A stretch of 64,000 nt of DNA from Vreelandella salicampi (GTDB lineage Bacteria > Pseudomonadota > Gammaproteobacteria > Pseudomonadales > Halomonadaceae), in NCBI RefSeq assembly GCF_013415105.1, contig NZ_JACCDF010000003.1, forward strand, positions 124,001-188,000. The letters run 5' to 3'. Numbering within the stretch: the first letter of the stretch is position 1; every line of letters begins with the position of its first letter. Shown here piece by piece: positions 8,659 to 17,663 of this stretch. The translations under genes were made by a program, and so were the position numbers. A model generated the notes under the pieces. That model was given only the letters and a program-made list of their open reading frames with translations. It did no database searches and was not told where the DNA came from.

Positions 8659-10497
8659 TTTGGCTTGCAAACGAAAGAGCGTGGCGTAGCGGCCGTTTTG
8701 CGCTAACAATGCGTCGTGCGTGCCGTGCTCGATGATCCGCCCTTGACCAATCACCACAATATGCTCGGCGCTTCTGACCGTTGAGAAACGGTGAGAGATC
8801 AATATGGTCATTTTGTTGCGGCTATGTTCGCGAAAGCGGGCAAAGACTTCTGCTTCGGCGGCGGCGTCCATGGCGGCAGTGGGCTCATCCAGCACCAGGA
8901 TATCGGCGTTTTCGCGCATGTAGGCACGAGAGAGGGCGATTTTCTGCCACTGGCCACCGGAAAGCTCCTGCCCGTTTTTGAACCAGCGTCCCAGCTGGGT
9001 GCGATAACCACTTGTCATGTGGTCGATAAAGCCATCGGCCATGCCGTGGTGGGCGGCGCGCTGCCAGCGTTGTTCATCGTTAAAGGCGTGCGTATCGCCC
9101 ACCCCAAGGTTTTCTCCTACTTGCAGCTGGTAGCGTACAAAGTCTTGAAAAATCACCCCGGTTCGCTCGCGTAGCGCCGTCGCATCCCAGTCGCGGAGGT
9201 CACTGCCGTCCAGCAAAATACGCCCTTGCGTTGGGTGGTAAAGACGGGTCAAAAGTTTGATCAGTGTGGTTTTGCCCGAGCCGTTTTCCCCCACCAGGGC
9301 GAGGCTTTGCCCTGGTTTGAGATGCAAGGAAATATCGTGCAAAACCGCTTGACCGCCGGGGTAGGCGAAACTCACGCTTTCAAAGCGTAGACCGTCGCCG
9401 GGCACTTCGCCTTGGGTTAACGCGCCGTGTTCTACGTCGGTGGGCTGTTCAAGGTATTCGTATAAATTGGAGAGATAAAGATTATCTTCGTACATGCCGC
9501 TGATGGCGGTAAGGCTTGCCGAAAGCGCGGCTTGCCCTTGCTTGAACACCATCAAATACATGGTCATCTGCCCCAGCGTTAGCGCCCCGGTGATGGTTTC
9601 CACCACTACCCAACCGTAGGCGCCGTAGAAGGTCAGCGTGCCGAGCAGACCTAGGACAAACCCCCAGCTTTCACGGCGTAGGGTCAGACGCCGTTCCTCG
9701 CTAAAAAGGCGCGTGAAAATGTCCCGGTAACGCTGTAAAAAGAGTGGCTCCAAACCGAATAGCTTGACCTCTTTGATGCTGTCTTCGCGGGCGAGCACGG
9801 TTTCCAGGTACATTTGCATGCGCGTTTGCGGCGAGCGCCAACGAAATAACCGAAACGCATCGCCGGAAAACTTAGCCTCGGAGATAAATACGGGCAGCGC
9901 GCCCGCGATAAGAATCAACAGCGCCCAGGGCGAAAACTGCACCAAGAGTACGCCAAAGCTTGCCAGCGAAATGGCGTTTTGCAGCAGGCTAAAGGTTTTA
10001 TTCACCAGCCCCAGCGGGCGTGTGGAAGCTTCCCGGCGTGCGCGGGTGAGCTTGTCGTATAGCTCGGAATCCTCAAACTGGCCAAGCGAGAGCGTGCCGG
10101 CTTTTTCCAGAATCATCACGTTGACTTTCTGCCCCAGCAACGCACGCAGCAGCGACTGCTGCGCCGAGAGGCCGCGCTGGGCCAGCGCAATCAGTGCGAT
10201 GATGCCGCCCTCCAGCGCGACCCAGCCGAGCACCGGCGTAATCGTTAGCCATAGATCGGGTTCGTCCGCGGCCTGGTAGGTCTCCATAGCGCTGACCACG
10301 CCGTCGACGATCAACTGGCCGACCCAAGTCGCCACGGCGGGGAGTACGCCTGCCACCAAGGTACACAGTGCTAGGCCCAGCATCATCGCGGGAGACGTTT
10401 GCCACACGAGTGAAAGCGCGCGGCGGCTATAGCGAAATACGCCGAAAAAACCGCTTAGCGGGTTGGACGGCGGTGGATAAGGAGCGGCACGAGACAT
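8647..10497 (-). CDS. ABC exporter, fused permease and ATPase
   Basis: A 616-residue half-transporter expected to work as a homodimer. Residues 30-340 form the six-helix exporter domain. The nucleotide-binding domain has Walker A GENGSGKTT at 403-411, the signature LSGGQ, Walker B ILVLDEPTAAMDA and the switch histidine in ISHRFS. It resembles MsbA-like and peptide/lantibiotic-type exporters; substrate unknown. No close biosynthetic partner is beside it: DUF1415 diverges and pntAB lies downstream. The C-terminal codons and stop sit inside a 12-base tandem repeat, so the tail length could vary between strains by repeat slippage. Confidence 0.88.
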   Translation of the reverse strand: MSRAAPYPPPSNPLSGFFGVFRYSRRALSLVWQTSPAMMLGLALCTLVAGVLPAVATWVGQLIVDGVVSAMETYQAADEPDLWLTITPVLGWVALEGGIIALIALAQRGLSAQQSLLRALLGQKVNVMILEKAGTLSLGQFEDSELYDKLTRARREASTRPLGLVNKTFSLLQNAISLASFGVLLVQFSPWALLILIAGALPVFISEAKFSGDAFRLFRWRSPQTRMQMYLETVLAREDSIKEVKLFGLEPLFLQRYRDIFTRLFSEERRLTLRRESWGFVLGLLGTLTFYGAYGWVVVETITGALTLGQMTMYLMVFKQGQAALSASLTAISGMYEDNLYLSNLYEYLEQPTDVEHGALTQGEVPGDGLRFESVSFAYPGGQAVLHDISLHLKPGQSLALVGENGSGKTTLIKLLTRLYHPTQGRILLDGSDLRDWDATALRERTGVIFQDFVRYQLQVGENLGVGDTHAFNDEQRWQRAAHHGMADGFIDHMTSGYRTQLGRWFKNGQELSGGQWQKIALSRAYMRENADILVLDEPTAAMDAAAEAEVFARFREHSRNKMTILISHRFSTVRSAEHIVVIGQGRIIEHGTHDALLAQNGRYATLFRLQAKGYQ

Positions 10498-10538
10498 AAA
10501 AGAGGGAAGAGCCTAAAGGAAGTCGAGAAAGAAAGCGC

Positions 10539-10616
10539 TATGATGCGCGAGTTGGGTGCTAACTGCCAGGCCCACACCGGTGGGGGGGCAAGGCCGCTTT
10601 CAAGCGGGCACTTTTT
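10539..10616 (+). promoter_or_regulatory. Possible promoter and structured leader of the DUF1415 gene
   Basis: TATGAT at 10539-10544 looks like a -10 box. Downstream are two stem-loops (CCCAC/GTGGG at 10571-10584 and CCGCT/AGCGG at 10594-10607), the second followed by GCAC and five Ts. This is the shape of a short attenuated leader or a small RNA just ahead of the DUF1415 start. It fits no riboswitch class I know. The -35 is poor, so confidence is low. Confidence 0.35.
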
Positions 10617-10648
10617 AATAGAACATGTTTTACCCGAAAGAGGTCTTC

Positions 10649-11302
10649 ATGCAGCACGGGGATAACACGGCGAACGCAAACACTTCGGTTGATAGCGAGA
10701 ATTCGGTTGATAGAGAGAGTTTAGTGGAGAGTGAGAATTTGATGGATAGAGACGGCGCGGTGAAAGCGCAAACGCTTCACTGGGTGCGAGATTTTATCGT
10801 GGCCCACACCATTTGCCCGTTTGCTCAGCGCGAAGTCGAGCGTGACAGCGTACGTATCGAGGTTGTGCGCTCAAAAAAGATGGCGGTTGCACTTGAGGAG
10901 CTAATGGCGGAGATGGCGTGGCTCGACGAGCACGAGCAGGCCGAAACCTCGCTACTGGTTTTCCCCACGCTGTTTCGCGACTTCGAGCATTACCTGGATT
11001 TTGTCGATCTTGCCGAGTCGCTGATGGTGGAGCAGGGGTATGAAGGGATTTATCAGCTCGCTACCTTCCATCCGGATTACTGCTTTGCCGATGCTGAACC
11101 GGAGGACGTGGCAAACTACACCAACCGTTCGCCCTACCCGATGCTGCATCTTCTGCGCGAGGCGAGCCTAGAGAAGGCCATCGCCGCGTACGGCGATACC
11201 GAGCAAATTCCCGAGCGTAATATCGCCTACCTAGAGGCGATGGGTAGTGATGCCGCAGAAGCGATTCTGGCGGGCTGCATGCGTGAAGAAAGGCAAACAT
11301 AA
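10649..11302 (+). CDS. DUF1415 family protein
   Basis: A 217-residue soluble protein of the DUF1415 family, whose function is not established. The conserved core begins near residue 35 with WVRDFIVAHTICPFAQREV and includes TFHPDYCFADAEPEDVANY and NRSPYPMLHLLREAS. ATG 10649 follows AAGAGG by five bases and is preferred over the ATG at 10625. The first 30 residues are an acidic, repetitive stretch (SVDSENSVDRESLVESENL) that is not part of the usual domain and looks like a lineage-specific extension grown by duplication of a short GAT-AGA-GAG type unit. Confidence 0.85.
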   Translation: MQHGDNTANANTSVDSENSVDRESLVESENLMDRDGAVKAQTLHWVRDFIVAHTICPFAQREVERDSVRIEVVRSKKMAVALEELMAEMAWLDEHEQAETSLLVFPTLFRDFEHYLDFVDLAESLMVEQGYEGIYQLATFHPDYCFADAEPEDVANYTNRSPYPMLHLLREASLEKAIAAYGDTEQIPERNIAYLEAMGSDAAEAILAGCMREERQT

Positions 11303-11321
11303 TGCCTTATAAAATAGTGCC

Positions 11322-11837
11322 TTAGCGCATCAGCGCTTTGTGCATCACATGGGTATCCACCAGCCCTTGCTGTGGGTGGCGAAACGCCTCGGGTACAGTG
11401 CCGACGATACGAAACCCAAGGCGCTGCCAGAGTGCCACGGCCACCGTGTTGGTCGCCACCACGGCGTTAAACTGCATGGCGAGAAAACCGCTTGCCTTCG
11501 CCTGGGTTTGTGAGTGCTCGCACATCTTGCGGGCCACGCCTTGCCCGCGTGCAGCAGGGGCAACCATGTAGCCGCAGTTGCAAACATGATCGCCCGGCCC
11601 TGCGGCATTGGCTTTCAGGTAGTAACTGCCTAACAGCGTGCCGCTTGCATCTTTTGCCACCCAGGTCGCAAGCGGGGCTTGGCACCAGAGGCGGTAGGCA
11701 TCATCAAAGCCAATCGCTGGGTCGATGGTGTAGGTTTGTGCCGACGTCACAATCTCTTGAAACACCGGCCAGAAAGCGGCGAAGTCTTTCTCGCTCATGG
11801 GGTGGAAGGTGATATCTGTTGCTGGCGTTGTCGTCAC
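11322..11837 (-). CDS. GNAT N-acetyltransferase
   Basis: A 171-residue GNAT-fold enzyme that should transfer an acetyl group from acetyl-CoA to an amine. The CoA pyrophosphate loop reads ARGQGVAR in [15 protein letters not shown], and strand/helix elements [20 protein letters not shown] are typical. The start is GTG 11837, with GGAGG seven bases upstream; it overlaps the TGA of the upstream flavin monooxygenase gene as GTGA, so the two are translationally coupled. The acceptor substrate is unknown. Confidence 0.88.
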   Translation of the reverse strand: MTTTPATDITFHPMSEKDFAAFWPVFQEIVTSAQTYTIDPAIGFDDAYRLWCQAPLATWVAKDASGTLLGSYYLKANAAGPGDHVCNCGYMVAPAARGQGVARKMCEHSQTQAKASGFLAMQFNAVVATNTVAVALWQRLGFRIVGTVPEAFRHPQQGLVDTHVMHKALMR

Positions 11838-12826
11838 CGCGCCACCTCCGTGACAATTTCATAACTGCGCAGGCGGTCGGCGTGATCGTAAAAGTCGCTA
11901 TTGATCATCAGCTCGTCCGCGCCGGTGCGGGCTTGGATCTCTTCCAGCCCGGCTTTAACGCTCTCAGGCCCACCGATGACTGCCGCGCCAAGAAACTGAT
12001 CCACTTGGGCGCGCTCCATCGGTGTCCAATCCAGCTGCTCGACCGGGGGGAGCGATTGCGTGCGTTGGCCTCGAATCATATTCAAAAACTTTTGTTGAGC
12101 CGTCGTGGCTAGATAGTGCGCCATGGCATCGCTTTCTGCGGCCATGACTGGCAATCCGACCATCGCATAGGGGCGTTCTAAGTGCTCGGAAGGGCGGAAA
12201 TTGTCGCGGTAAAGGCGCAGCGCTTCAAACAAATAACCAGGGGCAAACTGCGCGGCAAAGGCAAACGGCAAGCCTAATTGCGCGGCGAGCTGGGCGCTAT
12301 AACCGCTGGAACCCAAAAGCCAGATGGGCACATGCGTATTCTGCCCGGGAATCGCTGTGACGCGCTGATTGGGCTCGGGCGTGCCCAAGTAACGACGCAG
12401 TTCTGCTAGCTGATCCGGGAAGTCATCCGCGCCGCTCTCAAGACGGCGGCGCAGCGCGCGCATGGTCAAACCATCAGAGCCGGGTGCGCGCCCTAGACCG
12501 AGATCGATTCGGCCGGGGTAGAGGGTTTCCAGCGTGCCAAACTGCTCGGCAATCACTAGCGGGGCGTGGTTGGGCAACATGATGCCGCCGCTGCCCACGC
12601 GAAGCGTCGAGGTGTTGCTGGCAATGTGGCCGATTAATAGGGAGGTGGCGGCGCTGGCAATGCCTTCAATGTTGTGGTGTTCGGCCAGCCAAAAGCGCGT
12701 GAAGCCCAGCTTTTCCGTGAGTTGGGCGAGTGAGACGCTATTGGCGAAGGTTTCTGCGGCGCTGCCGCCTTGGCGGATCGGGGCGAGATCCAAAACGGAG
12801 AGCGCCGTGGTGGCGAGTTGACTCAT
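11834..12826 (-). CDS. LLM-class flavin-dependent oxidoreductase (luciferase-like)
   Basis: A 330-residue TIM-barrel protein of the bacterial luciferase-like family, closest in look to E. coli YhbW (MsnO8 subgroup). Features: [19 protein letters not shown] at the start, [17 protein letters not shown] near 46, [22 protein letters not shown] near 75 and the [14 protein letters not shown] segment. It probably uses reduced FMN with oxygen; no substrate can be assigned. AAGGTG lies four bases before the ATG. It forms an operon with the GNAT gene downstream. Confidence 0.88.
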   Translation of the reverse strand: MSQLATTALSVLDLAPIRQGGSAAETFANSVSLAQLTEKLGFTRFWLAEHHNIEGIASAATSLLIGHIASNTSTLRVGSGGIMLPNHAPLVIAEQFGTLETLYPGRIDLGLGRAPGSDGLTMRALRRRLESGADDFPDQLAELRRYLGTPEPNQRVTAIPGQNTHVPIWLLGSSGYSAQLAAQLGLPFAFAAQFAPGYLFEALRLYRDNFRPSEHLERPYAMVGLPVMAAESDAMAHYLATTAQQKFLNMIRGQRTQSLPPVEQLDWTPMERAQVDQFLGAAVIGGPESVKAGLEEIQARTGADELMINSDFYDHADRLRSYEIVTEVAR

Positions 12827-13022
12827 GCGGCACCTTATTAAATGGGGTCAGGGACGTGTCGTTGCGCAAAATGTTAGCACGCTTGTTAAAGACACGTTAT
12901 GCGGCCGACGTAAGCGGATTGCAAGGCGTGTCGCGTGAGCCGAACGACGTAAGCTGAGAGGGGGATAAAATCGCCAAACTTTGATCCTAGACAAAGGGCT
13001 ACATTGATCCCCGGCGATGGGT

Positions 13023-13118
13023 ATGTAATCGTCGCTACGCGAATAATTACATGCGCGCCAAACGTTTGGTCGCGACAAGGCTCATGCTGCAGCGTCCTCA
13101 TCACTAAAGTGATGTAAT
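13023..13118 (+). promoter_or_regulatory. Cluster of inverted repeats upstream of the chemoreceptor gene
   Basis: The 330-base gap 12827-13159 between divergent genes holds no gene. It does contain ATGTAAT at 13023-13029, its inverse ATTACAT at 13046-13052 and a third copy ATGTAAT at 13112-13118; a perfect 12-base palindrome CCAAACGTTTGG at 13058-13069 that resembles LacI-family operators; and CATCAC-TAAA-GTGATG at 13099-13114. I see no sigma-28-type promoter. These are plausible binding sites for the control of the chemoreceptor gene. Confidence 0.45.
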
Positions 13119-13159
13119 GGGCAAGGCTCTCCAACGCTTATATAGGTGGTATAACAAGA

Positions 13160-14914
13160 ATGGCTGATCAACAGGGATCCCGGTTTAACATTAGTTTGCA
13201 GACCAAAATGGTTTTTTTGGTGCTTTTACCTATGCTGGTGCTGGCGGTGGTTTTATTTGCGCTCGAAATGCGCAGTTCCGCCGAGCGGATTCAGGAAACC
13301 CTTGATGAGCAGCGCGAGGTGCTCGTCGAAGAGCGTGAAAATACCGTGCGTTTCTTAGTCGAGTCGGCACGCAATGCGGTATCGCATTTAGTCGATAACC
13401 CCGCGTTAAGCGAAGAGGAAGCGCAAGCGCGCGCTCAGGAAATTTTGCAAAACTTTCGCTTTGGTAATGATAACTATGTGTTTGCTTTTGAGTTCGACGG
13501 CACGGCGATTGCGTTAGCCGCCGCGCCTGATCGCATCGGCACGAGCATGTCAGGTATAACCGATAGTGAAGGCAATGCTTTTGTGGATGATTTGATCGAC
13601 CGTGCCCGCAATGGTAACGACAGCTTCTATGACTATCAGTGGATTAATCCGGCCAATGGCGAAACCGAAGCCAAACACTCGATGGCGATTCCCATTCCTG
13701 AGTGGGATTGGATGATCGGCACAGGGATTTACCTAAGCGATATTGATCAAGGATTGGCCGAAGTGGAAGCCTTGGCATGGTCCGAGTTCCGCAGCGGTCT
13801 AGTGATTAAAACGATTGTTACGGTTTTGATCCTGGTCGGCGTGGGGTTTGTCGCCACTTACCTGGTGCACCGCGCATTGCGCCCGGTTCGCCGTGCGGCG
13901 GCTGCGATGCATGATGTAGCGACTGGCGAAGCGGACTTGACCCAACGCCTCGCCGTCGAATCCAACGATGAAGTGGGGAATCTGGCCCGCCAGTTCAATG
14001 CGTTTATCGAGCGTATGCAGCTCACGCTACAAGACGTTCACCGCACATCGCGCTCGGTCCTTCAGGCATCGCTGGATATCGATAGCGGCACCAATGAGCT
14101 GGCCACACGTACCGAGCAGTCGGCGTCCAACTTGCAGCAGACCTCCTCGTCGATGGAGGAAATTACCTCCACAGTGCAGCACACCACGCAATCCGCCGAG
14201 CAAGCTTCACAGCTCTCACAAAGTGCCGTTGACGTTGCGCGCCGCGGCAGCGACGCCATGGAGCGGGTGGAAAGCACCATGGGCACGATTAATGATTCCG
14301 CCACGCAAATTGGCGATATCATTACCATGATCGATTCGATCGCCTTCCAAACCAATATTCTGGCCCTCAATGCCTCCGTTGAGGCGGCACGCGCCGGCGA
14401 GCACGGGCGTGGGTTTGCCGTGGTGGCGGAAGAAGTTCGCAAACTTGCGAGCCGTTCAAGCGAGGCCTCAAGCGAAATTCGTGAGCTGATTGATGGCTCG
14501 ATGAAGAATACGCGTGAGGGCACGGAGCTGGTGCGTGAAGCGGGCTCTACCATGCAGGAAATCATGGAAAGCGTGACGCGGGTAACCGATGTGATCGCCG
14601 AAATTAGCGCGGGTGCCCGTGAGCAGAGCGCCGGTATTGGCGAAATCAACACCGCCGTGGCCGAAATGGACTCAATGACCCAGCAGAATTCGTCGATGGT
14701 GCAAGAAAGCTCATCGGCCGCGCAGAGCCTGCGCGAAGGGGCCGAGCACCTGTCGCATCTGCTGGAAGCCTTCGTGCTGGGTGAGTCCTCTAACGCGCCG
14801 GCGTTGGAGCGCCCGTCCAGTGCCTTGCCCGCGAGCAATGCGCCAAAGCGCCCGTCGCCATCGCGTACGCCAGCTAAGTCAACGGCTGATCACGACGATT
14901 GGGAAGAGTTTTGA
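13160..14914 (+). CDS. Methyl-accepting chemotaxis protein with sCache sensor
   Basis: A 584-residue transmembrane chemoreceptor. Helix TM1 spans about residues 17-38, a periplasmic single-Cache domain about 40-210 ([16 protein letters not shown] is typical of sCache_2, which often binds small organic acids), TM2 213-236, HAMP 238-290, then the methylation/signalling coiled coil with the hairpin tip [20 protein letters not shown]. The protein ends in DDWEEF, a WxxF-type tail like the CheR/CheB tether of Tar and Tsr. Ligand unknown. It is a single gene, ended by a strong terminator; no che genes are near. Confidence 0.92.
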   Translation: MADQQGSRFNISLQTKMVFLVLLPMLVLAVVLFALEMRSSAERIQETLDEQREVLVEERENTVRFLVESARNAVSHLVDNPALSEEEAQARAQEILQNFRFGNDNYVFAFEFDGTAIALAAAPDRIGTSMSGITDSEGNAFVDDLIDRARNGNDSFYDYQWINPANGETEAKHSMAIPIPEWDWMIGTGIYLSDIDQGLAEVEALAWSEFRSGLVIKTIVTVLILVGVGFVATYLVHRALRPVRRAAAAMHDVATGEADLTQRLAVESNDEVGNLARQFNAFIERMQLTLQDVHRTSRSVLQASLDIDSGTNELATRTEQSASNLQQTSSSMEEITSTVQHTTQSAEQASQLSQSAVDVARRGSDAMERVESTMGTINDSATQIGDIITMIDSIAFQTNILALNASVEAARAGEHGRGFAVVAEEVRKLASRSSEASSEIRELIDGSMKNTREGTELVREAGSTMQEIMESVTRVTDVIAEISAGAREQSAGIGEINTAVAEMDSMTQQNSSMVQESSSAAQSLREGAEHLSHLLEAFVLGESSNAPALERPSSALPASNAPKRPSPSRTPAKSTADHDDWEEF

Positions 14915-14995
14915 GGGAAAACCCTTATAGCACTTTTTCAAAAACGAGTACTTCTGAAAAAACGCGCATTGCTAAAAAGTGTTAAGAAGTTCGAT

Positions 14996-15029
14996 AACCG
15001 CCGCCTGGCTTGCCAGGCGGCGGTTTTTT
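14996..15029 (+). terminator. Strong terminator of the chemoreceptor gene
   Basis: A 14-base perfect stem (AACCGCCGCCTGGC / GCCAGGCGGCGGTT) with a two-base core is followed by a run of Ts ending at 15029. The last Ts overlap the stop codon of the convergent L,D-transpeptidase gene. Confidence 0.9.
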
Positions 15030-15747
15030 AGCGTTGGGCAAGTTGTGTATCGGTGTCGCAGTTTAAAAACGTCGATGTCGCTAGCCACTCGGGGTCGGGA
15101 TAATAAGCGAACACGTACTGCTCTTCTTTGAGGCTATTAATCAGCGGATAGGTGACGTCAGCGCGGACGGCTGGGCAGCCGTGGCTGCGACCCAAGCGAC
15201 CGGTTTGGTCAATAAAATCCTCGCTAACGTAATCGGCCCCGTGAATCACGATGGCGCGCTCATAGGCAAGGTCGTTGACCTGAGGTTCTAGGCCATCCAA
15301 GCGTAGCGAATAGCCGTTGCGGCCGTAGTAGCTGTTCTTGGTGCGAAACAGCCCCAAGCTCGTTTGGTGGCTGTTGGGCGTATTGGAAAAGGCTTCGGCT
15401 AACGCATCGCCAGAGCCCTGGCCGTGGGAGACCAGCTCTTCGAAAAGCAGCTTATGCTGGTGTAGGTCAAAGACCCACATCCGTTGCTCGCTAGAGGGCA
15501 GCGAGTAATCGATTACTGCAAGGCGCTCAGCATTTGGGTCGGCGCAAGAGAGGGCTTCTGCCGCCATGCGTAATGCCTCAGGAGTGGCTTGGGGAGCAAG
15601 CTGCTTGAGTTGATGATGAAGGGGTGAGGTCTGCAATGGCGGTGTGGCGGCAATGTTGGCAAAGAAATTCGCGGCGTGAAGTGGTAACGTAACTAAACTG
15701 AGAGGCAACGTAAGCAGTAATGCTGACGCTTTCAAACGAAGCACCAT
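15028..15747 (-). CDS. Murein L,D-transpeptidase catalytic domain protein (YkuD_2 type)
   Basis: A 239-residue exported protein of the YkuD_2 family. Residues 1-25 are a signal peptide ending LHA. The catalytic stretch GRSHGCPAV holds His189 and Cys191, with IVIHGADYV (His169) as further active-site residue. It is thought to act on 3-3 cross-links or attach tails to peptidoglycan in the periplasm, though the family is poorly studied. I start at ATG 15747, with AGGA eight bases upstream; longer frames to 15831 run into the divergent promoter region. It is divergent from a second, LdtD-type transpeptidase, which suggests a shared role in the wall. Confidence 0.85.
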   Translation of the reverse strand: MVLRLKASALLLTLPLSLVTLPLHAANFFANIAATPPLQTSPLHHQLKQLAPQATPEALRMAAEALSCADPNAERLAVIDYSLPSSEQRMWVFDLHQHKLLFEELVSHGQGSGDALAEAFSNTPNSHQTSLGLFRTKNSYYGRNGYSLRLDGLEPQVNDLAYERAIVIHGADYVSEDFIDQTGRLGRSHGCPAVRADVTYPLINSLKEEQYVFAYYPDPEWLATSTFLNCDTDTQLAQR

Positions 15748-15841
15748 AGAGGTCATCCTGATTAAGAGTAAAGGGTACAAGCAGTCAAAGGGCGCGGCAT
15801 CGTTACCGTCAATGCCGCTATCGTAACGCAAGGAGAGGGCG

Positions 15842-17521
15842 ATGCACGAGGTTCACCGACGACAACGATCAACGCTTGAGCGGCATGGATGGCCATTAGC
15901 GGCGTGTTTGGCACTGATGCTTGCGGCGGTGGCCCCGGCAAACGCGCAGCAGGCGTCGGAGCAAAACCTACAAGCGGCGCTGAAAGAGCAGCTGTCGAGC
16001 CAAAAAGAGCACGACGATCTTGCGCTGGCGCAAACCGATGAAGGCTTACCGGTTACGCGTTTTTATCAGCACCTGGGCCAAGCGCTCGCCTGGCAGGAAC
16101 TTGCGCGGGTCGAATCGTTGGTGGCGGCCCTTCAAGGATTAGAGGATGACGGCCTCACGCCGTCTCATTATGGCGCCGACCAACTAGAAGCTAACTATCA
16201 GCGCAGCCAAGCCCAAGGAACGGCGGCTCAAGTGGCGTTTGATATCACCGCCACGCGCGCGCTGTTAAAAGCCTTGGAGCATCTGCAAAACGGCAAGCTG
16301 AACCCGCGTGAGGTAACGCCGCGGTGGGACGCGCCACCGCGGTTGCAAGCGTTACCGGTGGCAGCTATTGCCCAAGCCGTTGTCAGTGATGAGATGGCGA
16401 ACGCCTTTGCTCAGGCGCGACCTGCGTTGCCTTACTATCAACCCTTACGTGAGGCGTTGTCTGCGTATCGTGGTTTGGCCACGCAAAATAGTGCGCCCTT
16501 TTTTCCTTCGCGTGAGGCGCCGTTGCGGCCCGGCGAGCACCACGCTGATGTGATGACGCTGCGTCAGCGGCTGACTTATTGGGGAGAGGCAGGGCTTCTC
16601 TCAGGAAGCCCGGAAGCGTACCCGCTCGTGGATATTGAACAGCGAGATCTGCGCCGCTTTGACCGTGAACTTGAAAACGCAGTAAAACGCTTTCAGCGCC
16701 GCCATCTTCTTCATACGGATGGCGTGGTGGGAAGCAAAACCCGCGAAGCGCTGAATGCCTCCATTGCTATGCGGGTAGCGCAGTTGCGCGTCAACCTTGA
16801 GCGGGGCCGTTGGATGGCGCCTACGCTGTCGCGCGAGCCACATGTATGGGTCGATATCGCCGGCTACCGTATGGCGTATGTGCGCCCAAATGGGGAGCGC
16901 TGGTCATCGCGGGTGGTGGTAGGCTCATCGCGGCGCGAAACCCCGGTTATTCATTCGCAGATTACGCGTCTCACGGTGAACCCATCCTGGACGCTTCCGC
17001 CTACGATCATGCGGGAGGATATGTTGCCACAGTTGCGGCAAAACCCAGCTTACTTGGCTGATCGCGGGATCAACGTGATTAACTATAGCGGTGAGGTGTT
17101 GAATGCCAGTGACATTGATTGGCAGTCGCCAGGTAACATCATGCTGCGCCAGCCGCCGGGGGCTACCAATCCGCTGGGGCGGGTCGTGGTGCGCTTCCCG
17201 AACAATGAAATGATTTATCTGCACGATACCCCCGCGCAAGGGCTTTTTGGACGTGATCAGCGGGCGCTGAGTTCGGGGTGTGTGCGCGTGGAAGGGGTGC
17301 ATCAATTAGCGCGAATGCTCCTGGAAGATACCGGTAGCCGCTATCAGCTGGAAGCATTGATCAATACGTCGCGCAGCGATATTAACGTCAATCTGCCACA
17401 GCATATTCCGGTGGCGCTGCATTACGTCACCGCCTGGCCGGATGACGAAGGAAATGTCACATTTCGAGAGGATATTTACCGGCGCGATGCACGCGTGCTC
17501 AATGCGCTAAACCAACGTTAG
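15842..17521 (+). CDS. L,D-transpeptidase of the YcbB/LdtD family
   Basis: A 559-residue periplasmic enzyme making 3-3 cross-links in peptidoglycan. A signal peptide covers residues 1-35 (ending ANA). A scaffold domain follows, then a peptidoglycan-binding segment AVKRFQRRHLLHTDGVVGSKT near 280-300 and the YkuD catalytic domain with His461 in YLHDTP and Cys480 in SSGCVRVEG. LdtD enzymes give beta-lactam tolerance and help repair the envelope under stress. About 95 bases separate it from the divergent YkuD_2 gene. The arrangement is a local pair of two different L,D-transpeptidase classes. Confidence 0.92.
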   Translation: MHEVHRRQRSTLERHGWPLAACLALMLAAVAPANAQQASEQNLQAALKEQLSSQKEHDDLALAQTDEGLPVTRFYQHLGQALAWQELARVESLVAALQGLEDDGLTPSHYGADQLEANYQRSQAQGTAAQVAFDITATRALLKALEHLQNGKLNPREVTPRWDAPPRLQALPVAAIAQAVVSDEMANAFAQARPALPYYQPLREALSAYRGLATQNSAPFFPSREAPLRPGEHHADVMTLRQRLTYWGEAGLLSGSPEAYPLVDIEQRDLRRFDRELENAVKRFQRRHLLHTDGVVGSKTREALNASIAMRVAQLRVNLERGRWMAPTLSREPHVWVDIAGYRMAYVRPNGERWSSRVVVGSSRRETPVIHSQITRLTVNPSWTLPPTIMREDMLPQLRQNPAYLADRGINVINYSGEVLNASDIDWQSPGNIMLRQPPGATNPLGRVVVRFPNNEMIYLHDTPAQGLFGRDQRALSSGCVRVEGVHQLARMLLEDTGSRYQLEALINTSRSDINVNLPQHIPVALHYVTAWPDDEGNVTFREDIYRRDARVLNALNQR

Positions 17522-17581
17522 TTTTTTGTGCCGAATGCCGCTGTAAAACTAATTGTCTTAACGCAAAATCGTCTTAACGCA

Positions 17582-17626
17582 AATAAGCCGCTTAACGAGA
17601 TCTCTACGTTAAGCGGCTTATTGTTT
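17582..17626. terminator. Bidirectional terminator between ldtD-type gene and mepM
   Basis: A 16-base stem beginning AATAAGCCGCTTAACG pairs with its complement at 17607-17622 around a nine-base loop, followed by GTTTTAAG. It sits between two convergent genes and has T-rich flanks on both sides. Just upstream, CGTCTTAACGCAAA occurs as a near-tandem pair sharing its TTAACG core with the stem. Confidence 0.85.
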
Positions 17627-17663
17627 TAAGTAAACCTAGCTCTAGGTTAGGCCGGTTTTGTAC

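Noticed and set aside
12848..13134. Leftward open frames upstream of the chemoreceptor
   Set aside because: No ribosome site, overlap with operator-like motifs, and low protein likeness.
14062..14838. 258-codon leftward frame inside the chemoreceptor
   Set aside because: Antisense shadow created by codon bias; Ser-rich with no domain.
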